DNA of 61,626 bases from NCBI GenBank assembly GCA_024693365.1, contig JAILLF010000001.1, positions 1 through 61,626 of the forward strand. Reading direction: 5' to 3'. Positions within the stretch are counted from its first letter, which is position 1. Every line of letters begins with the position of its first letter. The notes below the pieces were generated by a model that ran no database searches, had not been told where the DNA came from, and worked only from the letters and a program-made list of their open reading frames with translations. Made by a program: the position numbers and the translations under genes. Below, piece by piece: positions 51,811 through 59,485 of this stretch. This stretch comes from Acetatifactor sp. Lineage in GTDB: Bacteria; Bacillota; Clostridia; Lachnospirales; Lachnospiraceae.

Positions 51811-51903
51811 ATAGAAAACGGCCTCGAAACCATGGCAAACGAAACTCTGCTCGTCAGTCAAGGCTTTCGCGGATTCAAGAAAATGAAAAGAAGAACGTGA
51901 GGG

Positions 51904-52464
51904 ATGATTATGATATCTGCCAGCGAAGCGATCAAAAAATTAAAAGAAGGGAATGCATTGTACGTTGCCACGGACACGTTTCAGTCGGACGTTTCTTCGA
52001 AAGTGCTGGAGCATTTTGCCAAAAACGGGCAGGCGCCTTTCGCAATCATCATCTCATGCTCAGATTCCCGCGTGATCCCGGAAAGGATTTTCCATGCGGC
52101 CATCGGCGATCTCTTTACCATCCGCGTTGCGGGCAACGTGATCGATGACCATCAGCTCGGCAGCATCGAATATGCCGCCGGACACCTTGGAACAAAGCTC
52201 GTGGTCGTGCTTGGCCATACCCAGTGCGGCGCAGTTCACGCCGCCATAAATCACGATCCCAGCGGCTTTATCAAATACATCACCGACGAGATCAAACAAG
52301 CCATCGGAAAAGAAAAGGACGACTACAAGGCAGCCGTCCTCAACGTAGCGCAAAGCGTACGCATGATCGAATCCAGTCTGGAAATCCAAAAAGACGAGGA
52401 AGAAGGCCTCCGGGTCGTCGGTGCCATCTACCGCATCGAGGACGGCACCGTGGAATTCCTGTGA
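51904..52464 (+). CDS. Beta-class carbonic anhydrase
   Basis: Interconverts CO2 and bicarbonate in the cytosol and feeds carboxylation reactions. The 186-residue length is normal for the small beta class. The zinc ligands are in SCSDSRV (Cys and the CxDxR Asp/Arg pair) and GHTQCGAV (His and Cys). RVAGNVIDDHQLGSIEYA is the usual helix between them. The start may also be the in-frame ATG at 51910, which has GAGGG at a better distance. It is the only plus-strand gene in a stretch of minus-strand accessory genes and has its own promoter. Confidence 0.93.
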   Translation: MIMISASEAIKKLKEGNALYVATDTFQSDVSSKVLEHFAKNGQAPFAIIISCSDSRVIPERIFHAAIGDLFTIRVAGNVIDDHQLGSIEYAAGHLGTKLVVVLGHTQCGAVHAAINHDPSGFIKYITDEIKQAIGKEKDDYKAAVLNVAQSVRMIESSLEIQKDEEEGLRVVGAIYRIEDGTVEFL

Positions 52465-52518
52465 TGTCCGCGGCGCCTAACGCGTAATATGATCAACTAT
52501 ATCATTCCGGCGTAATGC

Positions 52519-54651
52519 TTATCGTTCTTCTTTGTAGTACAACTCGATACGCTCTTTCATAATCTTGTATACCTCGTCCAATTGCTTATTTCCTGAAAAA
52601 TAACTAGCCGCCTCTTCCGTTGCCAAATTGAATAAATAGCTATCATGATATACCATCTTGGTATTATAGACCATTTGCCTAACGCGTTCTGCATCCTCTG
52701 CGGATAAGGCCGTCACGGTTATTTTGTCCTCATTATTACTCTTTTCTGTTCCAAGCTCCAAGTTGTATTTGCTTTTCTCCTTTGAGTATTCCCGTATCAT
52801 TTCCTCAAAACAATCCTTTCGAGTGGGAAAATAAAAAAGATTCCCGCTTTTGACTGACTGATACTCTTTTGTCATAAATATTTTGATCATATCCCATGCC
52901 ACATCTTTATGAAGTGACTTTGAGGATATCCCCAAGGAATTGTCAATACAAAACATCGCCCCTGATCCCGGCAGTCCCGGAAACCCCTTTAAAGTGATAT
53001 TCTCTTCATCAAACATGGCATGAAACAATTGAATATACCCAAGATCGGTCACCCCTCCAAAGGCCAAAAGAGCTCTCCCGTCTTTTAAGCAGGCATTCTT
53101 TTCCGTCACATATGATGATTCCTGTTCTATCAAAGATGCCATTTCTAAGGCCATTTTGATGTCTGCCATATCAACGATATCATTCTGCATCAACCCATAA
53201 ATCAATAAGGCAAACGTACTTTCTCCTCTTTTCGCAAACATATCAGCCCCATGTTCTTTCCAACAATCAAAGGCCTCTTTCATTGTCCACCCCATTGTGT
53301 TTCCAACCAACTTGCTTTTACCGACTAACGTTGATATCGTAAAGGACGGCACCACAAAGTAAACACTATCCTTAACGGAAAGCGCCTCTCGTAACGAAGG
53401 AATCATATCCTCTACCGAAACCTTAGGGTCCTTTTCAAAATATGAATCCAAATTTTCCAAAAGCCCCTGTTCACACAGCATCCTATGATCAAGTCCTTGA
53501 AGATAAACGATATCCGGTCCATTTCCACTCAGTATGTCAGCGTTTAATCTATTGCTTGCGTCAATCATGGAGGCGACGGAAGTCATATCACACTCATATT
53601 CCCGAATCTCTACAAGAACCTCTGGATGATTCTGGTGATACTCCTTCAGTTCTCTTACAACACTGTAGTCCATGAAGATTCCGCCGACCACGATTTTCGT
53701 GATTGACTTTTCAGCCACCTCTTGTTTCAGGTAACCAAGCACAGGCGCACCGTTTTCGTTGGCACAGGTAATAAAATCACCATTCGGGAGAATCGTCAGA
53801 TGGCTCCATGCCTCATCCCCAATTCTCTGCTCTGCGAATTTTAAGAAAGACTCAGCTTTACCTTTTTCATCACATTTATATATTCCACTGACCCCAAAGA
53901 GAAAAAAGGAACCTTTTTCGCCGGCAATCATGCGTATTACCACATCATTATTCTCAAGTTTAAAAGTGACTGTCTTTTCCCATTTTCCTTTTTCACGGTT
54001 AAGTATACAGACCTGAACCTTTCCGTCTTCCATGCCGTCCTGGGTACAAAGACAGATCACCCGTCCGTCCATGTCAATACTTGCATTCTCGATCTGATTT
54101 GAAGCTTGAAACTCTTTTATCTTATTAAGATTCGTGTCCAGTTCGTAAATACATTCGGGCGTAACTACAAGGATCCGGCCTTCCTTCGCAGCCAGTATGT
54201 TAATTACCTCCTGCGGATCTGTAATGTCTGATATTTCCTTCCTAACTTTGATTTTCCCTTCACGATCCACAACAATCAACGCTTCCTTGAGAAAAACCTC
54301 TTTATCCCTTTTAGACAAAATGGCAACAAAGGCGTCCTCTCCACGGCTCACAATGTTCGTAGCATAAAAACCATTATCCAAAGAAAGCGGAATCTGTTCG
54401 GCTCTCTTTTCACCAAGATTTGCATAATAGATTCTTTCAGTGATGCTTTCATCAGGGCCCAGTATTCCCGTAGCAACATAGAATTCCTCCTCCGAAATCA
54501 TGGCCAATTCGTTAACCACTCCTTCCAGTCCTTCCATATCGCATCCCTTTAATTTCCACTCCATGTTATTATTCTTATTTTGACATCCCGCCATAAGCAT
54601 TAACATCAAGCAAATAATTATTGCGTGGATATATTTTTCTATTCGTCTCAT
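52519..54651 (-). CDS. Lipoprotein, propeller-like N-terminus plus solute-binding domain (paralogue)
   Basis: A 710-residue lipoprotein (lipobox LMLMAGC), a paralogue of the one at 41534 with the same layout. The N-terminal 330 residues have propeller-like blades (ALIVVDREGKIKVRKEI, CIYELDTNLNKIKEF, ASIDMDGRVICLC, GIYKCDEKGKAESFLKF). The C-terminal part is a solute-binding domain (ASNRLNADILSGNGPDIVYL, SLHKDVAWDMIKIFM). Both proteins end in a similar helix with IELYYKEE or LTLYFKE. A truncated ABC ATPase gene lies directly upstream, so it may once have been in a transporter operon. No permease is seen. Confidence 0.8.
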   Translation of the reverse strand: MRRIEKYIHAIIICLMLMLMAGCQNKNNNMEWKLKGCDMEGLEGVVNELAMISEEEFYVATGILGPDESITERIYYANLGEKRAEQIPLSLDNGFYATNIVSRGEDAFVAILSKRDKEVFLKEALIVVDREGKIKVRKEISDITDPQEVINILAAKEGRILVVTPECIYELDTNLNKIKEFQASNQIENASIDMDGRVICLCTQDGMEDGKVQVCILNREKGKWEKTVTFKLENNDVVIRMIAGEKGSFFLFGVSGIYKCDEKGKAESFLKFAEQRIGDEAWSHLTILPNGDFITCANENGAPVLGYLKQEVAEKSITKIVVGGIFMDYSVVRELKEYHQNHPEVLVEIREYECDMTSVASMIDASNRLNADILSGNGPDIVYLQGLDHRMLCEQGLLENLDSYFEKDPKVSVEDMIPSLREALSVKDSVYFVVPSFTISTLVGKSKLVGNTMGWTMKEAFDCWKEHGADMFAKRGESTFALLIYGLMQNDIVDMADIKMALEMASLIEQESSYVTEKNACLKDGRALLAFGGVTDLGYIQLFHAMFDEENITLKGFPGLPGSGAMFCIDNSLGISSKSLHKDVAWDMIKIFMTKEYQSVKSGNLFYFPTRKDCFEEMIREYSKEKSKYNLELGTEKSNNEDKITVTALSAEDAERVRQMVYNTKMVYHDSYLFNLATEEAASYFSGNKQLDEVYKIMKERIELYYKEER

Positions 54652-54663
54652 CCAATTTTCCTC

Positions 54664-54978
54664 TCACCTACCGCGACAACTAAGCATCTTACCGTCTTTT
54701 ATTTGAATAACCTCGTCGCATTCGCGTAGAACGTCCATATCATGTGATATAATGATTAGTAACGCATTCTTGTTATAATCCATCACTTCGCGTATCACTT
54801 GCTCTTTTGTAATGTCATCTAAAAAAGCCGTTGGTTCATCCATGATCACTATTTTTTTTGCAGAAAGAAGTGCTCTGCCCAATCCTAAGTATTCTCTGTC
54901 TCCGCTATCTTCAAAGGAATCCAGGAATTCTTCCGTAGTTAATTCTTCCCTAACTCCTTGATTTAGTATCAAAAACAA
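54664..54978 (-). pseudogene. ABC ATPase remnant, N-terminus lost
   Basis: Only the last 100 or so residues of an ABC ATPase remain. Walker B is IVIMDEPTAFLDD and the switch His is in IISHDMDVL, so the C-terminal half is clear. The signature is decayed (SGDREYLGLGRAL in place of SGGxxQRxxLARAL), and Walker A is missing. The open frame begins at a TTG with no ATG before it and stops 33 bases from the next gene. It lies 12 bases before the propeller lipoprotein gene. It probably cannot hydrolyse ATP. Confidence 0.75.
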
Positions 54979-55011
54979 AGAAAACCGTTAAAGAATCAAA
55001 GTAAAAAATGT

Positions 55012-56334
55012 TCAATTTAATTCCTTAGCCTTTAATATAATGGAAAGCCTAGTTGCATCCACGCCAAAACCAAAAGCTTCTTCCCTGTTTTCTTCCTTTT
55101 TCCCGCTCCTTTCAAAAGAAAACGCTTGAACGCTTGAAAACTCCGGCAGCGAAATGCCATTCTTTTCCAAGATGGCCTCTGCGCTCAGGACGGATTCGAT
55201 GGTAACCTGGTCGCAATATTCGAATCTGTAATCCTGGAGATTGCATTTATAGATGATTTCCTCTGGGATTTTCATGATCTGATTGATCTCTTCTTCCACT
55301 TCTCCGAGGAAAATCCCTTCATACAGCTTTCTGACCTCCGTGAAAACCTCTTCGGAAAGCTTTCCGTCAAATACCATGGTATTAATCTTATCATACCCAT
55401 ATTGATACTTCAAAAAGCGCATGATCCGCTCCGGAACGATCTCGCGGCAGGAATCGCCGGGCATTCCCTCACTCCACTGCCCCTTTTCCTTTGCCCTGTT
55501 CCAAAGCCTCCTGGCAACGATCGTCCAGTCACGATCCGGATATAGAGAAACAAGATACCGCTCAATACATTCAAAAATATAGATAAGCCTCCCCGTCATG
55601 GTGACGTTTTTGAATTTTTCCGCACGGAGATATTTCCTTCGATCTTCCTCCGTCAGTTCCTCCGGGAGAAAGGAAGCTTTTTTCCAATGCAGCCAAATGA
55701 TCATGTTTTCGCCGACGTCAAATTGCAAAATGGCATTTGTCGTCGCCTGATACAGTCCTTGCAAAACTGCATGATATTCCCAGCTTTTGATCTGTGGCAA
55801 TTCTTGTTTGTTTTTCTCCAAGATCGCACTTACGTAAGCTTCTTTCCCCGCCCTCGTTCCCCACCGGTAAAACAATCCAAGCTTTTTTTGCATCTCATAA
55901 ATCTGCTTCCAAACGTAATCCTGCGCTACGGCGTTTGGTTGCGCGGAACGCTTTGCCTTATCCGGATATTTCTCATCAAAGACGTCATACCCGCCGATCT
56001 GCTCCCTGCAATATATAGCCATTCTCTGGGGCGAATAAAGAATCCTAACGCATCCATGTCTTACCAAATAATAGATCACCGGAGATGCCAAGATCACACC
56101 CGCCGCAATTCCCACCGTCTTTGCGCCGAGAATGCCGCTCACCAACACTCCTACGGCAAAGCCGATTGGCGGCACGATCAGATAGATCAAACGCACGATG
56201 CCTCTTCCAAGGTCACTCCAGCCCGAATGATCAAGAAATTTCATCTTTCGATCCAAAAGATCCGTCGCGATATAAATTAAAATCAATCCAATGATCCAAC
56301 ATACGTCCAACGCAATCACTTGACCAACCGTCAT
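55012..56334 (-). CDS. Membrane protein of unknown function
   Basis: A 440-residue protein that I do not recognise. Three hydrophobic segments are in the first 95 residues (VCWIIGLILIYIATDLL, LIYLIVPPIGFAVGVLV, VGIAAGVILASPVIYYL). The rest is charged and helical, presumably cytosolic, with several Tyr/Trp-rich stretches (IIWLHWKKASFLPEEL, FLKYQYGYDKIN). AGGAGAG precedes the ATG. It lies after the SUKH-like fragment and the gene at 56474, probably in one transcript. Its position among a SUKH-like gene and fragments suggests an accessory or immunity-type locus, but the sequence itself gives no function. Confidence 0.75.
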   Translation of the reverse strand: MTVGQVIALDVCWIIGLILIYIATDLLDRKMKFLDHSGWSDLGRGIVRLIYLIVPPIGFAVGVLVSGILGAKTVGIAAGVILASPVIYYLVRHGCVRILYSPQRMAIYCREQIGGYDVFDEKYPDKAKRSAQPNAVAQDYVWKQIYEMQKKLGLFYRWGTRAGKEAYVSAILEKNKQELPQIKSWEYHAVLQGLYQATTNAILQFDVGENMIIWLHWKKASFLPEELTEEDRRKYLRAEKFKNVTMTGRLIYIFECIERYLVSLYPDRDWTIVARRLWNRAKEKGQWSEGMPGDSCREIVPERIMRFLKYQYGYDKINTMVFDGKLSEEVFTEVRKLYEGIFLGEVEEEINQIMKIPEEIIYKCNLQDYRFEYCDQVTIESVLSAEAILEKNGISLPEFSSVQAFSFERSGKKEENREEAFGFGVDATRLSIILKAKELN

Positions 56335-56352
56335 CTAAGTCTCTCCTCTTTT

Positions 56353-56478
56353 TCACCGTTTCCCAATGCGTTGCATTAGTTCCTCCAAAGCCTCCTGCCC
56401 GTCATCCTGTCCGAGCAGGGAATAGGAATCCCCGTAATCCTCATCCGTTGCCTTAACCTCAAAAAACGGCTCCTTAGT
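56353..56478 (-). pseudogene. 3' fragment of a SUKH-like gene
   Basis: An open frame of 41 codons plus stop reads KEPFFEVKATDEDYGDSYSL then LGQDDGQEALEELMQ, clearly homologous to the C-terminus of the SUKH-like protein at 50980 (KPFFMIKATDEDYVDSSSLL, DDGQEVLEQL). It has no start and overlaps the last codons of the gene at 56474 in another frame. It is a duplicated, truncated copy. Confidence 0.85.
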
Positions 56479-57385
56479 CTGCCAGCGGATCCTTGTGCTC
56501 CGAATTTGCCAACTCCGCCATTTTCTCCTCCGAAAGTCCCTTCAAAATGACGTGGGTTTTGTCAAAGGGCTGGCAGTCCTCAATTCCCGCCAACCTCACA
56601 AAATCCTCAAACGACATCCTGCCAACGGCCCGGTCCTGCTTCAAGGAAAATAAGGATACGGTAAAAAAGTCACACTCGAGATTTTTCCCCGTCGCCGGAT
56701 TTCTGAATCCAAACGGCGTCTTTGCCACTCTTGGGAATATGGTATCCGTCTCAGACGTAACCGTAAAATTCCCAAAGAAGGCATTCTCTTTTTGTTTGCA
56801 CCTGTAAATATAGGGCACGGCATAGTATACGTCCTTACTCTGCAGTTCGTGAAGATATTTCTTCAGTCCCTCTTCATCCTCTTCCATGCCAAATTTCTGA
56901 AGTAACCGGACGTCAACGTCGATCGGCAGCATGGCACAATAGATGGTAACGTAATCGCTCTTACTGTTTTGCGTCATCCGGTCCAATCCCGCCATATACT
57001 TAAGGGCAAACCGTCTTTGCTCGCTACACAGCCTGTCTATGTCCGCTTCCGAATATACGGCGTCCTCCTGTTCAAAGGATTTCGCCTTCCACACGTGCAT
57101 AACGTTCTTGATAACCTCATAGAACAGTTCCATGTCTCGCCCCGTGGCCAGATTATTGGCCATCAGCCAGATTTCCTCCGTTACGTTCGCCGACCACGCC
57201 CGGACCGTGATCCCCCTTCCAATTGCCTTGGGATCATAGATCACAATGTCTCCGTCTTTTATTTCCCCCGTGTTTCGTCCATACTCATCCAATGAACCAC
57301 ATGCATATTTCCCCAGCGTAAGGTCTTGAAGCTCCAACGGCTTCTTGATCAGCTTTCCGTTTTTAATCGTCACGTTAATGCTCAT
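56474..57385 (-). CDS. Unknown protein, possibly DUF4299
   Basis: A 303-residue cytosolic protein. It starts SINVTIKNGKLIKKPLELQD, and the layout (GRGITVRAWSANVTEEIWL, a central Tyr-rich part, and a C-terminal RMSFEDFVRLAGIED) reminds me of the DUF4299 family, which has no known function. GGAGGAG precedes the ATG at 57385, which I prefer over the ATG at 57442 because only it has a good site. The promoter before it and the sequence at its 3' end are copies of those of the SUKH-like gene at 50980, although its own coding part is unrelated. Confidence 0.7.
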   Translation of the reverse strand: MSINVTIKNGKLIKKPLELQDLTLGKYACGSLDEYGRNTGEIKDGDIVIYDPKAIGRGITVRAWSANVTEEIWLMANNLATGRDMELFYEVIKNVMHVWKAKSFEQEDAVYSEADIDRLCSEQRRFALKYMAGLDRMTQNSKSDYVTIYCAMLPIDVDVRLLQKFGMEEDEEGLKKYLHELQSKDVYYAVPYIYRCKQKENAFFGNFTVTSETDTIFPRVAKTPFGFRNPATGKNLECDFFTVSLFSLKQDRAVGRMSFEDFVRLAGIEDCQPFDKTHVILKGLSEEKMAELANSEHKDPLAD

Positions 57386-57413
57386 GCCCGCTCCTCCATA
57401 TTCCCATAACCAA

Positions 57414-57442
57414 AGTATAACAAAACAAGCGTCTGCGGTCAA
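57414..57442 (-). promoter_or_regulatory. Promoter of the DUF4299-like gene (copy of the SUKH promoter)
   Basis: Minus-strand TTGACC (57437-57442), a 17-base spacer and TATACT (57414-57419). The block 57403-57446 matches 51701-51744 at about 39 of 44 bases. Confidence 0.75.
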
Positions 57443-57514
57443 TTCAAGGCAAAAATGCCCTTGAAGGAAAGGTCTGCCCGCATACTGTATTTTTTTGTCC
57501 TTTTTTTGTAGTAT

Positions 57515-57566
57515 GTTAATTAACTTTCCGGAGCATATTGACGCAAAGATTTGAAAAAAGTAGTAT
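57515..57566 (+). promoter_or_regulatory. ABC exporter promoter with upstream palindrome
   Basis: TTGACG (57538-57543), a 17-base spacer and TAGTAT (57561-57566). The perfect palindrome GTTAATTAAC (57515-57524) lies just upstream and could bind a MarR-type repressor, which often controls such exporters. No MarR gene is in the window. Confidence 0.6.
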
Positions 57567-57605
57567 GTAACTGTTCAAGGAAACAAAACATCGATTTGCT
57601 GACAA

Positions 57606-57623
57606 GTCACGAACAGTCGTGAC
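57606..57623 (+). promoter_or_regulatory. Hairpin before the ABC exporter start
   Basis: GTCACGA and TCGTGAC form a perfect seven-base stem with loop ACAG, six bases before the first ATG. It occupies the place where a ribosome binding site would be, so it may control translation or mark the second ATG as the true start. Confidence 0.45.
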
Positions 57624-57629
57624 GGCTTT

Positions 57630-59483
57630 ATGAAGGAAAGGGTGCAACGCAGTATGGAAGTATTCAAATTTGGATTCAAACAGTGGAAGAAGTATCTGCC
57701 TCTGGACGTCCTGACAAAGCTCCTAAGCTTTACGGCTTTGACGGCGGATTTGCTTTTGCCGATGCTCACGGCCATGTTCATCAACCACGTGATCAAGCAG
57801 GAAGCGCCGGAGGAAGGCGGAGTCTTCTCCTTTTTACTCTCCGGAAAATACGGGGAAGTACACAGCATGCAGCTGTTCTGGACGCTGGCCGTCTGGTTTT
57901 TGGGCCTGATCCTCTTTAAGGATGTGATCATCTACGTAAAAAATTACATTCTTCAAAGGCTTGGCCTGGGTCTTGAAACCGACCTTAGGGTCCTTACCTT
58001 CCACAAGCTGATGGAGCTGGACTCTGAGACGGTATCGGAATATAACACGGGTGAGCTCCTCACCACCATCAACTCCGACACCATCATGTTCAAGGAATTG
58101 TTCTGCAGAATGATCCCCAACATCTTCGACAGTATCTTTGTCCTGGTCGTTGCGGTATGCATGCTGGCCTCCATCAATTCCTATCTTTTGATCATACCGG
58201 TAGTGCTCACGCCGTTCTTTGCCATTGCGCTTCTGCGCTTCCGAAAGCTGGCGCGGGAGAATTTCCGTACCATCAGGAGCAACAACAGTAACATGGCGCT
58301 TACGGTGCAGGAAAACATTGAGGCCGTTCGTCTGGTAAGATCCTTTACCAACGAAGAGCTGGAAAAAAGAAAGTTTGACACGGCCAACGTAAGTCTAAGA
58401 GACTCCCATATCAAGCAGATCAAGCTTTCCTCTTCCTTTGAAGCGGTTTTCAGCATCATCCGCCAGATTGCATACGTGGGAAGCATTGCCGTGGCAGCGG
58501 TTCTGGTCATGAATGGCCAATTGCTGGTTGGCTACCTGGTAGCCTGCGCAGATTACGTATTCCGCATCATGAATCACGTAACCCAGATCAACAACAGCTT
58601 CTTCCAGATGCAGCAGCAACTTGTATCCGGCAAGAAGATGATGGAATTCATGAACTGTGAGAGCAAGATCGTGGGTGGTGAACAGTCTGCCAAATCCATC
58701 GAACAGATTCACCTGAAGGTGGAGGATGCCTCCCTTGCCATCCAGGGGCAGGAAATCCTAAAGCATATCAATCTCGACGTAACTCCCGGCAAGAAGATCG
58801 GCATCGTTGGCGGCACCGGATCTGGAAAGAGCGTACTTCTCGAATCCCTCATCCGAGTTCACGACGTTAGCTCCGGCCGGATTACCATGAATGGCACGGA
58901 CATCCGGGAATATGACCTTGATTCCCTGCGCCAGAAGTTCTCCTACGTGTTCCAGGACGTGTTCCTGTTCTCCAACACCATCACGTCCAACATCGCTTAC
59001 TCCGAGCCGGAGGTCGAGAGACAGCAGATCCAAAAGGCAGCGGAACATGCGCAGGCACATGGCTTTATCACAAATCTGATGGACGGCTACGAGACCATCG
59101 TCGGCGAAAGAGGCCTTGGCATCTCCGGCGGCCAGAAACAGCGCGTTTCCATTGCAAGAGCCCTGCTTCGCGACGCACCGATCCTCGTTTTGGATGACTC
59201 CACTTCCGCCCTCGATGTCGGGACCGAGAAAAAGCTTCTTGCAGACATCAAGAAATTCTACCCTGACAAGACGCTCCTCATTTCCGCACACAGGCTTTCC
59301 TCCGTCGTGGACTGTGACGAGATCCTCTTCATGCGGGACGGAAGCATTGAAGAGCGCGGTACCTTCGACGAACTCATGAAGCTGGGCGGCGATTTCGCCA
59401 AGATCTACAACATCCAAAAGAACCAGGAAGGCTCGGTGAACTTTGATGCCTTGGCTGACAAAATTGCGGAAGGGGGTGTGTAA
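57630..59483 (+). CDS. Heterodimeric ABC exporter subunit, degenerate ATP site
   Basis: A 617-residue exporter half with six membrane helices (about 30-320) and an ATPase domain. Walker A is GGTGSGKSVLLE, the signature LGISGGQKQRVSIARAL, and Walker B LVLDDSTSALD; the residue after the Walker B Asp is Asp rather than the catalytic Glu. This is how the inactive site in TM287/288- or LmrCD-type heterodimers is built. An in-frame ATG at 57654 has AAGGAAAGGG before it and may be the start. It partners the next gene, two bases away. Substrates of such pumps are drugs, lipids or peptides and cannot be read from the sequence. Confidence 0.93.
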   Translation: MKERVQRSMEVFKFGFKQWKKYLPLDVLTKLLSFTALTADLLLPMLTAMFINHVIKQEAPEEGGVFSFLLSGKYGEVHSMQLFWTLAVWFLGLILFKDVIIYVKNYILQRLGLGLETDLRVLTFHKLMELDSETVSEYNTGELLTTINSDTIMFKELFCRMIPNIFDSIFVLVVAVCMLASINSYLLIIPVVLTPFFAIALLRFRKLARENFRTIRSNNSNMALTVQENIEAVRLVRSFTNEELEKRKFDTANVSLRDSHIKQIKLSSSFEAVFSIIRQIAYVGSIAVAAVLVMNGQLLVGYLVACADYVFRIMNHVTQINNSFFQMQQQLVSGKKMMEFMNCESKIVGGEQSAKSIEQIHLKVEDASLAIQGQEILKHINLDVTPGKKIGIVGGTGSGKSVLLESLIRVHDVSSGRITMNGTDIREYDLDSLRQKFSYVFQDVFLFSNTITSNIAYSEPEVERQQIQKAAEHAQAHGFITNLMDGYETIVGERGLGISGGQKQRVSIARALLRDAPILVLDDSTSALDVGTEKKLLADIKKFYPDKTLLISAHRLSSVVDCDEILFMRDGSIEERGTFDELMKLGGDFAKIYNIQKNQEGSVNFDALADKIAEGGV

Positions 59484-59485
59484 GC

